Assembly (NCBI GenBank): GCA_963696315.1
Contig: CAVOJU010000005.1
Location: forward strand, 110,959 to 174,958
DNA: 64,000 nucleotides
Direction: 5' to 3'
From: CAWKEY01 sp963696315
GTDB lineage: Bacteria; Pseudomonadota; Gammaproteobacteria; Methylococcales; Methylomonadaceae
The position numbers and the translations under genes were made by a program. Each line of letters opens with the position of its first letter. Position 1 is the stretch's first letter. Below the pieces are notes generated by a model. The model was not told where the DNA came from and did not search any database. It saw only the letters and a program-made list of their open reading frames with translations. Shown here in pieces: positions 46,921 to 55,804 of the stretch.

Positions 46921-47145
46921 ATGAGCATAACACGAGCAATGCTGCCAGCGCTGTTGCTTGTATGGGGCGCCTGCGTTTCGGGATGCGCCCCGGTGGCGCC
47001 CTGGCAGCGAGGCACGCTGGCCAAACCGCAAATGGCTTTGGATCCCTATCCCTTACAGAATACATTCAATGCTCATATTTATGGTAGCCGCGAGGCGGCT
47101 ACGGGTAGCAGCTCTGCGGGAGGGGGCGGCTGTGGCTGTTATTAA
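46921..47145 (+). CDS. DUF4266 lipoprotein
   Basis: 74-residue precursor. The lipobox VSGC puts the lipidated Cys at residue 22, leaving a mature peptide of about 53 residues. The core WQRGTLAKPQMALDP is the DUF4266 signature, and the tail GGGGCGCY carries a Cys pair next to glycines, suited to metal binding or a disulfide. Its stop overlaps the start of the DUF3570 gene by 14 bp, so the two are translationally coupled and probably work together at the outer membrane. The function is unknown. Confidence 0.85.
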   Translation: MSITRAMLPALLLVWGACVSGCAPVAPWQRGTLAKPQMALDPYPLQNTFNAHIYGSREAATGSSSAGGGGCGCY

Positions 47146-49903
47146 ACGCATAACATCAAAGCGTCAAGCCGAAAACGCCGGCAGCTTGCTGCTGACGGCG
47201 GCTTACAAACAGTTAAGCAATCGTTTCTTAAACCGCGCAGCCAAGCCGAAGCCGGCAACATCAGCCAGTGCATCTTTGCAGGCATTGACTGCCGCCGCAC
47301 TGTCCTTACCGGGTTTAATGCCGGCACCGGTCCATGCGGCCGAGGAAGAGGCCAGCTTTCTCTATGGCTATTACGAGGAGAGCAACCGTAATCTTTACAA
47401 TGTCAAGAGCCGATTCGATCCGATTACGGTGAACAGTCTTCTGGGCAGTTCAAAGATAAAGCTGTCCGATCGACTGAAGTTTGCCTTCAACTACACACAG
47501 GATACCTGGACTGGGGCGACGCCAATCGCTACCGCGCCGCTGTCTTTTGGCGGCAATAAGGAAGGCGGCGTGATTGCTGGAGCAACGCCTTATTTGCAAA
47601 ACAATAGCGTACTGTTTGACAAACAGTTAAATCCATTGAAACAGGATGCTTCAACCGGTGAATACAGCAAAGACACCCAGCTGGTGCATACCATCTCTTC
47701 CGCTTCACCCGAGACCCGTAAACAAGGCGATTTCAAGCTGAGTTACGAGTGGGATGAGGCCGCGCTGGATGCCGGCGGCGGCATTTCCGTGGAAAACGAC
47801 TATAACTCGCATTGGGGTAATCTGGCCGGGCGTATTGATTTTAACCAGAAGCAAACCAGCTTGAACGTGGGCTTAAGTTACACCAGCAGCGACACCGACG
47901 CCATACTCGATCACGATGCCACGCCTTATATTTATGATACCAGCGGCGGACTTGAATCCTACAATAATACGTCTGACAGCGGCCAGCTTAAGAAAGAGGG
48001 CGGCAACAATGTCATGCAGGGCAATCGGCAGGATTGGGCGACAACGCTGGGGCTGACCCAGGTGCTCAATCAGAACGCGCTGCTAGAGGCCGGTGTCGGA
48101 TATACCCGTAGCACCGGCTATATGGCAAATCCCTATAAGACAGTGGAAGCCGCGTTCGTCGATCCTACGCAAACTGGCGAAGTGCTAACCGGCGTGTCTA
48201 TAGGTTTGCTTGAAAAACGGCCCGATGAGCGTAATCAATGGACTGAGAATTTGCGCTACGTTCAGCATATTGAGGGCCTGGATGCGGCCTTACATTTCGA
48301 TTACCGCTTTTTTCACGATGACTGGGGCATCAATGCCCATACCTTCGAAGCCGATTGGGTTCAGCCCCTGGGCAAAGGGTGGACTATTACCCCCAAGGTG
48401 CGCTATTACTCCCAGGATGCAGCCGACTTCTACACGCCTTATATTGTTTCTGACCAAGCCTTTAGAAGCCCTGCCGTTGATGAAAACGGCAGGGCTATCT
48501 ATGTTTCAGCTGACAATCCCGATAATGGGCAAGTTTATTTTCGCGATGAGAACTTTAATCTCGTTGATGCTAATGGAAATTTGGCCGATGAAATTGCCGT
48601 TAACCCGGTCGCCAAAACCATCCCGTTTGATCGGAACAAGCTTCCCGCCACTTATTCCAGTGATCACCGCCTTTCGGGATTCGGCGCTTTAAGCGGAGGC
48701 ATTACCATCAGCAAGGAATTTGCCAAAGGCGTCAGTTTTGAGGCTAGCGCTCAATACTACACCCACGCCGGGTCACTGAAGCTGGGTGGGGGCGGTGAGG
48801 GCGCTTACGCTGATTACGATTTTTATACGGTTAATGGGGTTCTGAAAGTAGATTTATCGGCGCTCTCGTTGGCCGGCGGCGAACATGCCGGACATGTTGG
48901 TCATGGCCACCATGGCAGCCATGCGCCGGCCGGGGTTATGTTCGATCACATGCTAGGCAAGTCCGGGGACGTGATGGTCGGCGCGCGCTACATGTACAGT
49001 AATCAATCCGGCACTATGCTGCAGGGTTCCAATAGCGTCGGTGATTCAGCGCTCGTAAAAAACGGCTGTGCAGGCGATCCATGCTTTACTACGCCGACCG
49101 AGATGAACATGAATATGATCATGCTCGATCTCATGTATGCGCCGACCGACTGGCTAACCCTGATGCTGATGCCGCAGTTCGTCGATATGAATATGTCCAC
49201 AAAGGAGTTAAGCGGGGCGCCTCCGGCAACCGCTGATCAGCTATCGATGATCAATCACCATACCCTGCATGAACACAGCACGGGCGGCATCGGCGATACC
49301 GGCATGTATGCGATGTTCAAAATTTTAGAAAGATCCGGCCACCATCTCCATGGAACCCTGGGTTTCACCGCGCCGACCGGCGATGTTGATATCAAGTTCA
49401 GGGATACTCATCGCATTGACGCCGGCTATCAGCACTACGGTATGCAGCTGGGCAGTGGTACCTGGGATTTCAAACCGAGCATCACTTATACCGGCCAGTT
49501 GGATAAATGGTCCTGGGGTGCGCAGCTTAACGGCACGATCCGCACTACTGATAATAACGAGTCCGGCTTTGCTTTTGGCGATATATTTCAGTCCACCGCC
49601 TGGGGGAGTTATAGCTTGTTACCTTGGCTATCGGCATCGGTGCGCGGTGTTTACAGCGTGCAGGGCACGATCAAGGGCGAGTACAACGGGACCTTCAATA
49701 AACTGGGCCCGGTGGATTACACCTCCAATTACGGTGGACGTTTTTGGGATGTCGGTTTCGGTGTCAACGCCTTTGTGCCGTCAGGTGATTTACAGGGCAA
49801 CCGCTTGAGTTTCGAGTGGCTGCAGCCCGTCAGCGATGATGTCAACGGCTATCAGCTAGAGCGAGAGGGCGCATTGTCGGCTACCTGGAGCTATGCGTTT
49901 TGA
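47132..49903 (+). CDS. DUF3570 protein fused to a His/Met-rich outer-membrane barrel
   Basis: About 923 residues from GTG 47132 (GGGAGGGGG just upstream), a start that overlaps the DUF4266 stop; the frame is open further upstream but only through the lipoprotein gene. After a basic leader and Ala-rich export segment (LQALTAAALSLPGLMPAPVHA), residues about 70-580 match DUF3570 (LYGYYEESNRNLYN, LSDRLKFAFNYTQDTWTGATP). A His/Gly-rich linker (HAGHVGHGHHGSH) leads to a second barrel domain (GVMFDHMLGKSGDVMVGARYMY, MNMNMIMLDLMYAPTDWLTLM) of the transporter-like type, ending in YAF, an outer-membrane barrel terminus. The His and Met content suggests soft-metal contact. The fusion is intact. Confidence 0.82.
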   Translation: MAVIKRITSKRQAENAGSLLLTAAYKQLSNRFLNRAAKPKPATSASASLQALTAAALSLPGLMPAPVHAAEEEASFLYGYYEESNRNLYNVKSRFDPITVNSLLGSSKIKLSDRLKFAFNYTQDTWTGATPIATAPLSFGGNKEGGVIAGATPYLQNNSVLFDKQLNPLKQDASTGEYSKDTQLVHTISSASPETRKQGDFKLSYEWDEAALDAGGGISVENDYNSHWGNLAGRIDFNQKQTSLNVGLSYTSSDTDAILDHDATPYIYDTSGGLESYNNTSDSGQLKKEGGNNVMQGNRQDWATTLGLTQVLNQNALLEAGVGYTRSTGYMANPYKTVEAAFVDPTQTGEVLTGVSIGLLEKRPDERNQWTENLRYVQHIEGLDAALHFDYRFFHDDWGINAHTFEADWVQPLGKGWTITPKVRYYSQDAADFYTPYIVSDQAFRSPAVDENGRAIYVSADNPDNGQVYFRDENFNLVDANGNLADEIAVNPVAKTIPFDRNKLPATYSSDHRLSGFGALSGGITISKEFAKGVSFEASAQYYTHAGSLKLGGGGEGAYADYDFYTVNGVLKVDLSALSLAGGEHAGHVGHGHHGSHAPAGVMFDHMLGKSGDVMVGARYMYSNQSGTMLQGSNSVGDSALVKNGCAGDPCFTTPTEMNMNMIMLDLMYAPTDWLTLMLMPQFVDMNMSTKELSGAPPATADQLSMINHHTLHEHSTGGIGDTGMYAMFKILERSGHHLHGTLGFTAPTGDVDIKFRDTHRIDAGYQHYGMQLGSGTWDFKPSITYTGQLDKWSWGAQLNGTIRTTDNNESGFAFGDIFQSTAWGSYSLLPWLSASVRGVYSVQGTIKGEYNGTFNKLGPVDYTSNYGGRFWDVGFGVNAFVPSGDLQGNRLSFEWLQPVSDDVNGYQLEREGALSATWSYAF

Positions 49904-49967
49904 TAAGCGAACGGGGTAGGCAACGATTGTCTGAGGCAAATCCGTCAACATGAGCAAAAAGTCGTAG

Positions 49968-49994
49968 GTTGGGTTAGCGATAGCGTAACCCAAC
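49968..49994. repeat. Short palindrome upstream of apbE
   Basis: GTTGGGTTA at 49968-49976 pairs with TAACCCAAC at 49986-49994 across a nine-base centre. It belongs to the widespread GTTGGGTTA intergenic repeat type. It lies between the DUF3570 stop and the apbE ATG. Confidence 0.6.
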
Positions 49995-50033
49995 ATTTGG
50001 CTGTGATCTCCGGGGTGAACTGGGATTTTTAGC

Positions 50034-50957
50034 ATGAAAGCGAAGCGCTTGAGCTATTACCGTTATGCCTTCAAGGCGATGGGCTCTCCTTGCGACATTC
50101 AACTCTTTGCTGGCTCTCAAGCCATGGCTCAACAGGTTGCAGATGTAGTCATCGCCGACGTTCACCGGCTCGAAGCGCTCTATTCCCGCTACCGCAGCGA
50201 CAGCTTTCTCTCTGCCATTAACCGCGTGGCGGCCACTGGCGGGCGGATTACGGTCGATGATGAAACGGCAGGCTTGCTGAATTATGCGGCGACCTGTTAT
50301 GAGCAGAGCGATGGCTTGTTTGACATTACTTCCGGTATCTTGCGTCGCGCCTGGCGCTTTGATCTGGGCAAGCTGCCGGATCAGGCGCACGTTCAGGCCT
50401 TACTCGACAAAGTCGGCTGGCACAAATTGCGCTGGGCGCCGCCTGTGCTGGAGTTTCCAAGCCCTGGCATGGAGATTGATTTCGGCGGCGTGGTGAAGGA
50501 ATACGCAGTCGACCGGGCTGCCGCCTTATGTTGGGAGGCCGGCATTCGCCATGGCGTCGTTAATTTGGGCGGTGACATAAAAATCATTGGCCCTCGTGAC
50601 GATGGCAGTCCGTGGCGAGTCGGCATCCGTCATCCCCGTCACAAGGAAGCCGTGATGCAGACCCTTTTATTGGGGGAGGGCGCGCTGGCCAGCAGCGGTG
50701 ATTACGAGCGCTGCATTATCGTCGATGGTGTGCGTTATGGTCATGTGCTCAATCCCAAAACCGGTTGGCCCGTGCGTCATTTGGCAGCGGTTAGCGTGGT
50801 CGGTGATTTCTGTGTAGTCGCGGGCAGCGCCTCCACTATCGCCATGCTCAAAGAAGAGGGTGGACCCGCCTGGTTGGAAAGTTTGGGATTGCCCCATTTA
50901 TGGGTGGATGAGCAGGGTGAAATTGGCGGGACTTTGACGCCGATGGCGAGTCCTTAG
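50034..50957 (+). CDS. apbE: FAD:protein FMN transferase ApbE
   Basis: 307 residues. The family motifs are clear: FKAMGSPCDIQLF near the start, FDITSGILRRAWRF, EIDFGGVVKEYAVDR, NLGGDIKIIGPR and YGHVLNPKTGWPV with metal-binding residues near SSGDYERC. ApbE covalently attaches FMN to a Thr in target envelope proteins such as NqrB/C, RnfD/G or extracellular electron-transfer carriers. No signal peptide or lipobox is seen, so a cytoplasmic form or an unrecognised export signal is possible. The position after DUF3570 suggests a flavinylated partner in the same system, but no flavinylation target (FMN-bind domain) is present in the window. Confidence 0.93.
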   Translation: MKAKRLSYYRYAFKAMGSPCDIQLFAGSQAMAQQVADVVIADVHRLEALYSRYRSDSFLSAINRVAATGGRITVDDETAGLLNYAATCYEQSDGLFDITSGILRRAWRFDLGKLPDQAHVQALLDKVGWHKLRWAPPVLEFPSPGMEIDFGGVVKEYAVDRAAALCWEAGIRHGVVNLGGDIKIIGPRDDGSPWRVGIRHPRHKEAVMQTLLLGEGALASSGDYERCIIVDGVRYGHVLNPKTGWPVRHLAAVSVVGDFCVVAGSASTIAMLKEEGGPAWLESLGLPHLWVDEQGEIGGTLTPMASP

Positions 50958-51031
50958 TAGGGCGTGCCGTGCGCGCCAGATTGAATATTGAATTAAGCTT
51001 TAGCGGAGAAGGCGCGCGCGGCACGCCCTAC
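50957..51031. repeat. Palindrome following apbE
   Basis: 21-bp arms (50957-50977 and 51011-51031, GTAGGGCGTGCCG type) match at 20 positions around a 33-base AT-rich loop. The left arm starts at the last base of the apbE stop codon. It could stop transcription or protect the mRNA end. Confidence 0.7.
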
Positions 51032-51092
51032 CTATAGGCATTAATATTTTTCCATAGCACCTGAAGGTTACAACAAACAAATTGAGAAGAAC

Positions 51093-52643
51093 ATGACAAA
51101 AACATCGCTAAGCAGCTTCGGCCGGTCAGGCCTTTATGTGACCGTTTTCCTGACTGGCGCCTCGGTTATGGTCATAGAGCTTTTGGGTACACGGATGATT
51201 GCACCTTTCTATGGAGCCAGCCTGTATGTCTGGTCGTCGTTGATTTCTGTAACCATGATTGCGCTTGCCTTGGGTTATTTTGTCGGCGGCCGGTGGGCCG
51301 ACAGGGCAAAACGCACCGGGCTTTCGCTGATTATTGCCCTGGCGGCCTTATTTACGTTGTTGATTCCGTGGCTAACCCGGTTCGTGTTATTGGCTACCGA
51401 TCCTCTGGGTCTGCGTGCTGGCGCCTTTGTCAGCGCGCTGGTATTGTTCTCGCCCAGTCTGACCATGCTGGGCATGGTCGGGCCATTTGCCATCAAACTG
51501 TCGACCTCGCGATTGGATGGTGTTGGCTCCAGCGCCGGTTCCATCTATGCCGTCAGTACGGTAGGGAGTGTGGTGGGAACCCTGGTTTTGGGGTTTTTTC
51601 TGTTCCCCTTGATTGGCTCCCGGGAGATCCTTGTCGGTCTCGGTTTTGCTCTGCTTATAGTCGCGGTGCTGGTCGCTATCTATGAGCAAAAGCGCTTAGG
51701 TGTCACTGCTGCCATTGTTCCCAGTGTTCTGCTGGCGATAATCGGTTTGAGCCTGCTGCCTAAGGTGGTAGGTGCGGGACATGCGTATACGGGTGGTAAG
51801 AATTTTGCAATTCTGTCCGAGCGCGAAAGCCTGTACGGATGGGTGCGAGTCATAGAAGAGCAAGCACGTGATCTTCGTTTTCTTACTTCTGATGCGTCCA
51901 TGATTGGCGCGGCCAGTATCTCCAATGGTAAAAGCAGGCTGGGTTATCAGGAAATTGTGGGTTTAATACCGGCGTTGGCGCCCAATATGTCTCGTGCCTT
52001 GATCATTGGCCTTGGGGCGGGTCATATGGCAAAGACTCTGCATGATCGTTATGGAATTGTCACAGACACTTTGGAAATTGATCCAGCCGTTGCAGATGCC
52101 GCGTCTGCTTATTTTGGTTTTAAACCCACCGGTCAGTCCATAGTCGGAGACGCCCGCTATGAAATTGGCCACCTAAAAGGCCCTTACGACTTGATTATCC
52201 ATGACTGCTTCACCGGCGGATCTGAACCGGCGCACTTGTTAACCGCTGAGACCTTGACGCAGTTGCGAGGATTACTGTCATACCGGGGTATTCTTGCTCT
52301 TAATTTTGTCGGTTTCGCTAGTGACAAAAATACCGCCCTGTCATCTGTTTCGCGAACCATCGAGCAGGTATTTTCAGATCAGGCCGTGTTTATTGCCGAG
52401 CCCGGCGAGGATTATAACGATTTCATCTTCCTGGCTTCTCGCCGGCCCATCGACCTGGCCAGCAAATCCCTGCTCCCTGATCAGGCTGCCTGGTTACAAA
52501 ACAGGCTTTTCGCAGTGAACAAAGCCCAGGGCGTCGTGCTTACGGACAATCTCAATCCGCTTGAACACCTGCAGATCGAAAAATCCGAACATTACCGGCA
52601 TGTTCTCGTTGACTGGTTTGGCGCTGAGCTTTTTGTGCGTTAA
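51093..52643 (+). CDS. Fused membrane/spermidine-synthase-like protein
   Basis: 516 residues. The first 220 or so contain about seven hydrophobic helices (e.g. YVTVFLTGASVMVIELLGTRMIAPFYG, the opening typical of this family). The C-terminal 290 form a spermidine-synthase/methyltransferase-like Rossmann domain with IIGLGAGHMAKTLHDR, the acidic LEIDPAVADAA and IVGDARYEI. The polyamine-site Asp region reads IHDCFTGGSEPAHL, so aminopropyl transfer is not assured. Such MFS/spermidine synthase fusions are common in proteobacteria without proven function. It is intact and apparently single. Confidence 0.83.
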   Translation: MTKTSLSSFGRSGLYVTVFLTGASVMVIELLGTRMIAPFYGASLYVWSSLISVTMIALALGYFVGGRWADRAKRTGLSLIIALAALFTLLIPWLTRFVLLATDPLGLRAGAFVSALVLFSPSLTMLGMVGPFAIKLSTSRLDGVGSSAGSIYAVSTVGSVVGTLVLGFFLFPLIGSREILVGLGFALLIVAVLVAIYEQKRLGVTAAIVPSVLLAIIGLSLLPKVVGAGHAYTGGKNFAILSERESLYGWVRVIEEQARDLRFLTSDASMIGAASISNGKSRLGYQEIVGLIPALAPNMSRALIIGLGAGHMAKTLHDRYGIVTDTLEIDPAVADAASAYFGFKPTGQSIVGDARYEIGHLKGPYDLIIHDCFTGGSEPAHLLTAETLTQLRGLLSYRGILALNFVGFASDKNTALSSVSRTIEQVFSDQAVFIAEPGEDYNDFIFLASRRPIDLASKSLLPDQAAWLQNRLFAVNKAQGVVLTDNLNPLEHLQIEKSEHYRHVLVDWFGAELFVR

Positions 52644-52922
52644 GCGGAAAGCATTGCGGACCGTTATCAATTGGCTAGGTTGACTTTGCATTTATAAAGG
52701 TAAGTTTCGGATTCTCCTGTCCCCAAATAAATAGCTTCGTACTGCTGAATCTGTTGAGCAGTATCTGATTTGCCAAGTCAAACGGCATGTTTGCTGCCCG
52801 GCTTTCCGAAAATCTCGCATAACCGTCTGCATATTCAAACAATCTTGGCTGCTACAATTCGGTAATAGTTGGCGAAAGTTAGGTAAAATGAAAATTACAG
52901 AAAAAATTGCTAATCAATAACT

Positions 52923-53816
52923 ATGAGTGCCATGATCTCAACAATCATCGTCAACTATAACGCCGGGGAGTTTCTTCGTGGCTGTGTCGATTCGTTACTG
53001 AATTGTCCACAGGAAATCGAGATTATCGTGGTTGATAACGCCTCGACGGATGGCAGTTTAGACGCGTTGTCGGGATTGCCGTGCGTACAGATCATTAAAA
53101 ACCCGGCCAATGTCGGTTTCGCTACAGCTTGTAATACTGGAGCCCGTATTGCGTCTGCACCGTTCCTGCTGTTTCTTAATCCGGACTGCACTTTCCAGCC
53201 AGGGGCCTTGACTGAATTGTTGAACGCGATGAATTTGGATGAGCGAGTGGGCATGACGGGGGGGCTGCTTACAAATTTGGATGGGACCGAACAACCGGGG
53301 AGCCGCCGGGCTGTGCCAACGCCGTGGCGTTCTTTCGTGCGCGCATTTGGGCTGGGACGTTTTTCGGAACGTTGGCCCCGATTGTGCTCTGATTTTTATT
53401 TACACAAACAACCCTTGCCAGATCACGCCATCGAGGTGGAGGCCATTTCTGGTGCCTGCATGATGGTAAAACGCAAGGCGATGCAGGATGTCGGAGAATG
53501 GGACGAAGGTTATTTTTTACATTGCGAAGATTTGGACTATTGCATGCGTTTCCGGCAGCAAGGCTGGCAAATCCTGTTCGTTCCATCCGCGCAAATCTTC
53601 CATGCATTAGGCGTATGCTCTCACTCCAGACCGGTGTTTGTTGAGTGGCACAAGCACAAGGGCATGCTGCGGTTTTACCGCAAGTTCTTTCGACACCAGT
53701 ATCCGGGCGTGCTGATGGGGCTGGTTGCGGTAGGCGTGTGGCTGCGATTTGGCTTTTTGGCTGCTTATTACACCGCTAAACGTGCGCAGAGATCATTGGG
53801 CTTCGGGCGTGGCTGA
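52923..53816 (+). CDS. Glycosyltransferase family 2 (rhamnosyltransferase-like)
   Basis: 297 residues. The GT-A fold shows STIIVNYNAGEFLRGCVDSL, the nucleotide-binding VVDNASTDGSLD and the metal-binding region FLNPDCTF. CEDLDYCMRFRQQGW is the usual acceptor-side motif, and the C-terminal hydrophobic helix (VLMGLVAVGVWLRFGFLAAYY) may attach it to the membrane. It resembles WbbL-type enzymes that add rhamnose to lipid-linked glycans. Its stop overlaps the start of the epimerase gene, implying a two-gene unit that is separate from the minus-strand cluster. Confidence 0.85.
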   Translation: MSAMISTIIVNYNAGEFLRGCVDSLLNCPQEIEIIVVDNASTDGSLDALSGLPCVQIIKNPANVGFATACNTGARIASAPFLLFLNPDCTFQPGALTELLNAMNLDERVGMTGGLLTNLDGTEQPGSRRAVPTPWRSFVRAFGLGRFSERWPRLCSDFYLHKQPLPDHAIEVEAISGACMMVKRKAMQDVGEWDEGYFLHCEDLDYCMRFRQQGWQILFVPSAQIFHALGVCSHSRPVFVEWHKHKGMLRFYRKFFRHQYPGVLMGLVAVGVWLRFGFLAAYYTAKRAQRSLGFGRG

Positions 53817-54750
53817 TGCCCCTATCAAAAACTGTGTAGGCGTTTTTGGCGCGAGCAGTTTGGTCGGGGCATGTCTGCTGCCCTTGCTGACTGAGGCAGG
53901 ATGGCAGGTCTTGAATTTTTCCCGGCGCCCGGCAGGGCATGAGGCGCATTCGCGGACTGCCGTCTCTTCATCGGGCTCTCGGATGGAACCATTAACCATT
54001 CGACTGGATCCTCAAACAACAGCATCCAGCTCCCCGGTTATGCCCCTCGCCTGCGAGGGGCATGTTTCGTTTTGGGTTTGTGCCGCGCCTATATGGGTGC
54101 TGCCTGATTATTTTGGCTTGCTCGAAGCACAAGGCGCGCGGCGTGTGGTGGCGCTGTCTTCCACCAGTCGTTTCACCAAGCATGATTCCACCGACCCGGA
54201 AGAGCAGACCATAGCGCTCAGGCTTGCTGATGCGGAAGCGCGTGTGCGGGAATGGGCGGAGAGCCGCGGAGTGGAATGGGTAATTTTACGACCCACGCTG
54301 ATTTATGGCTTGGGACGAGACAAGAATATCGCCGAGATTGCCCGATTCATCCGCCGTTTTGGCTTCTTCCCTGTGTTCGGCGAAGCAAACGGCCTGCGCC
54401 AGCCTATCCATGCTGCCGATGTCGCCGGTGCATGTCTGGCCGCTCTGCAGGAAGACTGCGCGGCTAATCGGGCCTACAACATTTCCGGTGGCGAAACGCT
54501 GACTTATCGCACTATGGTTGCCCGTGTGTTTTCTGCCCTCGGCCGCCCTCCGCGCTTGCTGACGGTTCCGCTATGGACTTTTCGCCTGGCGGTGGCACTG
54601 CTGCGCTGTTTGCCGCGTTATCGGCAGTGGTCGCCATCGATGGCGGAGCGAATGAATCAGGATTTGGTGTTCGATCACAGTGAGGCGGCGCGAGACTTAA
54701 AGTTTAGTCCCAGGGCCTTCAAGCTGTTGCCTGGGGATTTGCCGACATGA
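53809..54750 (+). CDS. NAD-dependent epimerase/dehydratase family protein
   Basis: About 313 residues from GTG 53809, which overlaps the glycosyltransferase stop by 8 bp; an in-frame start 60 bp earlier would run deep into that gene. The nucleotide loop is GVFGASSLVGACLL (a variant of GxxGxxG) and later blocks include WVILRPTLIYGLGRD and QPIHAADVAGACL, typical of extended SDR sugar epimerases. The active-site Tyr-x3-Lys is not evident (the SSTSRFTKHDS segment may stand in its place), so the catalytic role is uncertain. Substrate unknown, probably a nucleotide sugar or lipid-linked sugar. Confidence 0.72.
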   Translation: MADAPIKNCVGVFGASSLVGACLLPLLTEAGWQVLNFSRRPAGHEAHSRTAVSSSGSRMEPLTIRLDPQTTASSSPVMPLACEGHVSFWVCAAPIWVLPDYFGLLEAQGARRVVALSSTSRFTKHDSTDPEEQTIALRLADAEARVREWAESRGVEWVILRPTLIYGLGRDKNIAEIARFIRRFGFFPVFGEANGLRQPIHAADVAGACLAALQEDCAANRAYNISGGETLTYRTMVARVFSALGRPPRLLTVPLWTFRLAVALLRCLPRYRQWSPSMAERMNQDLVFDHSEAARDLKFSPRAFKLLPGDLPT

Positions 54751-54842
54751 GTATGCTTGCGTTGATGGTCTCGGAAATTGTTAAGTGTAGTGATCAAGTT
54801 TTTGCGGTCACAGACCTGGTGTAGTTGGTAATAAAACCAAAT

Positions 54843-55800
54843 TTACTTTTTTGCTAGCCAAAGTCTTTTATCCAAGCTATGCCAAATATTCATCACCGAG
54901 ACATTGCGACCGGACTGAATTGCATGCCGTTTACGCCACATTTTCGGAACGCCTTTTAGCGCATCCCATTTTGCAGCTAATATCACCTTGCCTTGCCCAT
55001 GCATTGAAAAATAAACAATGCTTACAAGATTTAAAAGTACATGCATGGGAAGCAGTATCCAAAACAAACCCCCCGGCATGTTTTTTATAAATGTCCAAAC
55101 TAAGTTTCTATGTCCATGATATACAGAGAAATTACTGTGCCGACCGCCAGTGCTTGCAGAACCGGCGTGATGCACAATGGCAGTGGGTACATACATAGGC
55201 TTTGTATCCGGCCAGTCGTAAGCGAAAACCAAGATCAATGTCTTCGACATAGCAAAAAAAGTCCTCATCAAATCCGCCTATGCCCATCATCGCATCACGG
55301 CGGTAAAGTGCCGCACAAGCGCAGGGTGAGAAAATATGGCTGGAGATATCGTCGGCAGGGCATTCAGCTCGTCCATAGCCATTACGCCAGACTAATCCCG
55401 ACAGGTGATATACATCGCCAAGACCATCAATTTTGCCAGGATGACCCTGAATCATCTGGCGCGAGCCAAATGCAGCGATATCAGGATAGGCTTGCGCAGC
55501 ATTGACCAGGTTCATGAGCCAGTCTTGTTCGGGAAAAGCATCTGGATTTAACAAAGCCACGAGCTCAGTATCACATTCGCTCAATGCGCGATTATTCGCC
55601 GCCGCGAAACCGAGATTAGCGCCCATGAATCGAACCGTCACTCCAGGTACTTGCTGTGCGCGTTGAGCCGAGCCGTCGCCACTGCCGTTATCCATGACCA
55701 GAATATGAGCAGGTGGATATGTCTGTTTTTTTAAACAGGCCAGACACTCGTCCAACAAGGCGCCGCCGTTCCAGTTAACAATGATGACGGTTATTCGCAT
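54843..55800 (-). CDS. Glycosyltransferase family 2 (one apparent frameshift)
   Basis: About 318 residues after correction. The N-terminal part has ITVIIVNWNGGALLDECL, VMDNGSGDGSAQ, LLNPDAFPEQDW and YVEDIDLGFRLRLAGY. It stops in frame at 55132, while the next frame from about 55185 continues with VPTAIVHHAGSAS and a membrane helix (LFWILLPMHVLLNLVSIVYF) to 54843. One surplus base explains it. It is similar in plan to the enzyme at 52923 and likely adds a sugar to a lipid-linked glycan. It starts 4 bp downstream of the large WbsX/GT gene. Confidence 0.82.
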
Positions 55801-55804
55801 ATGG

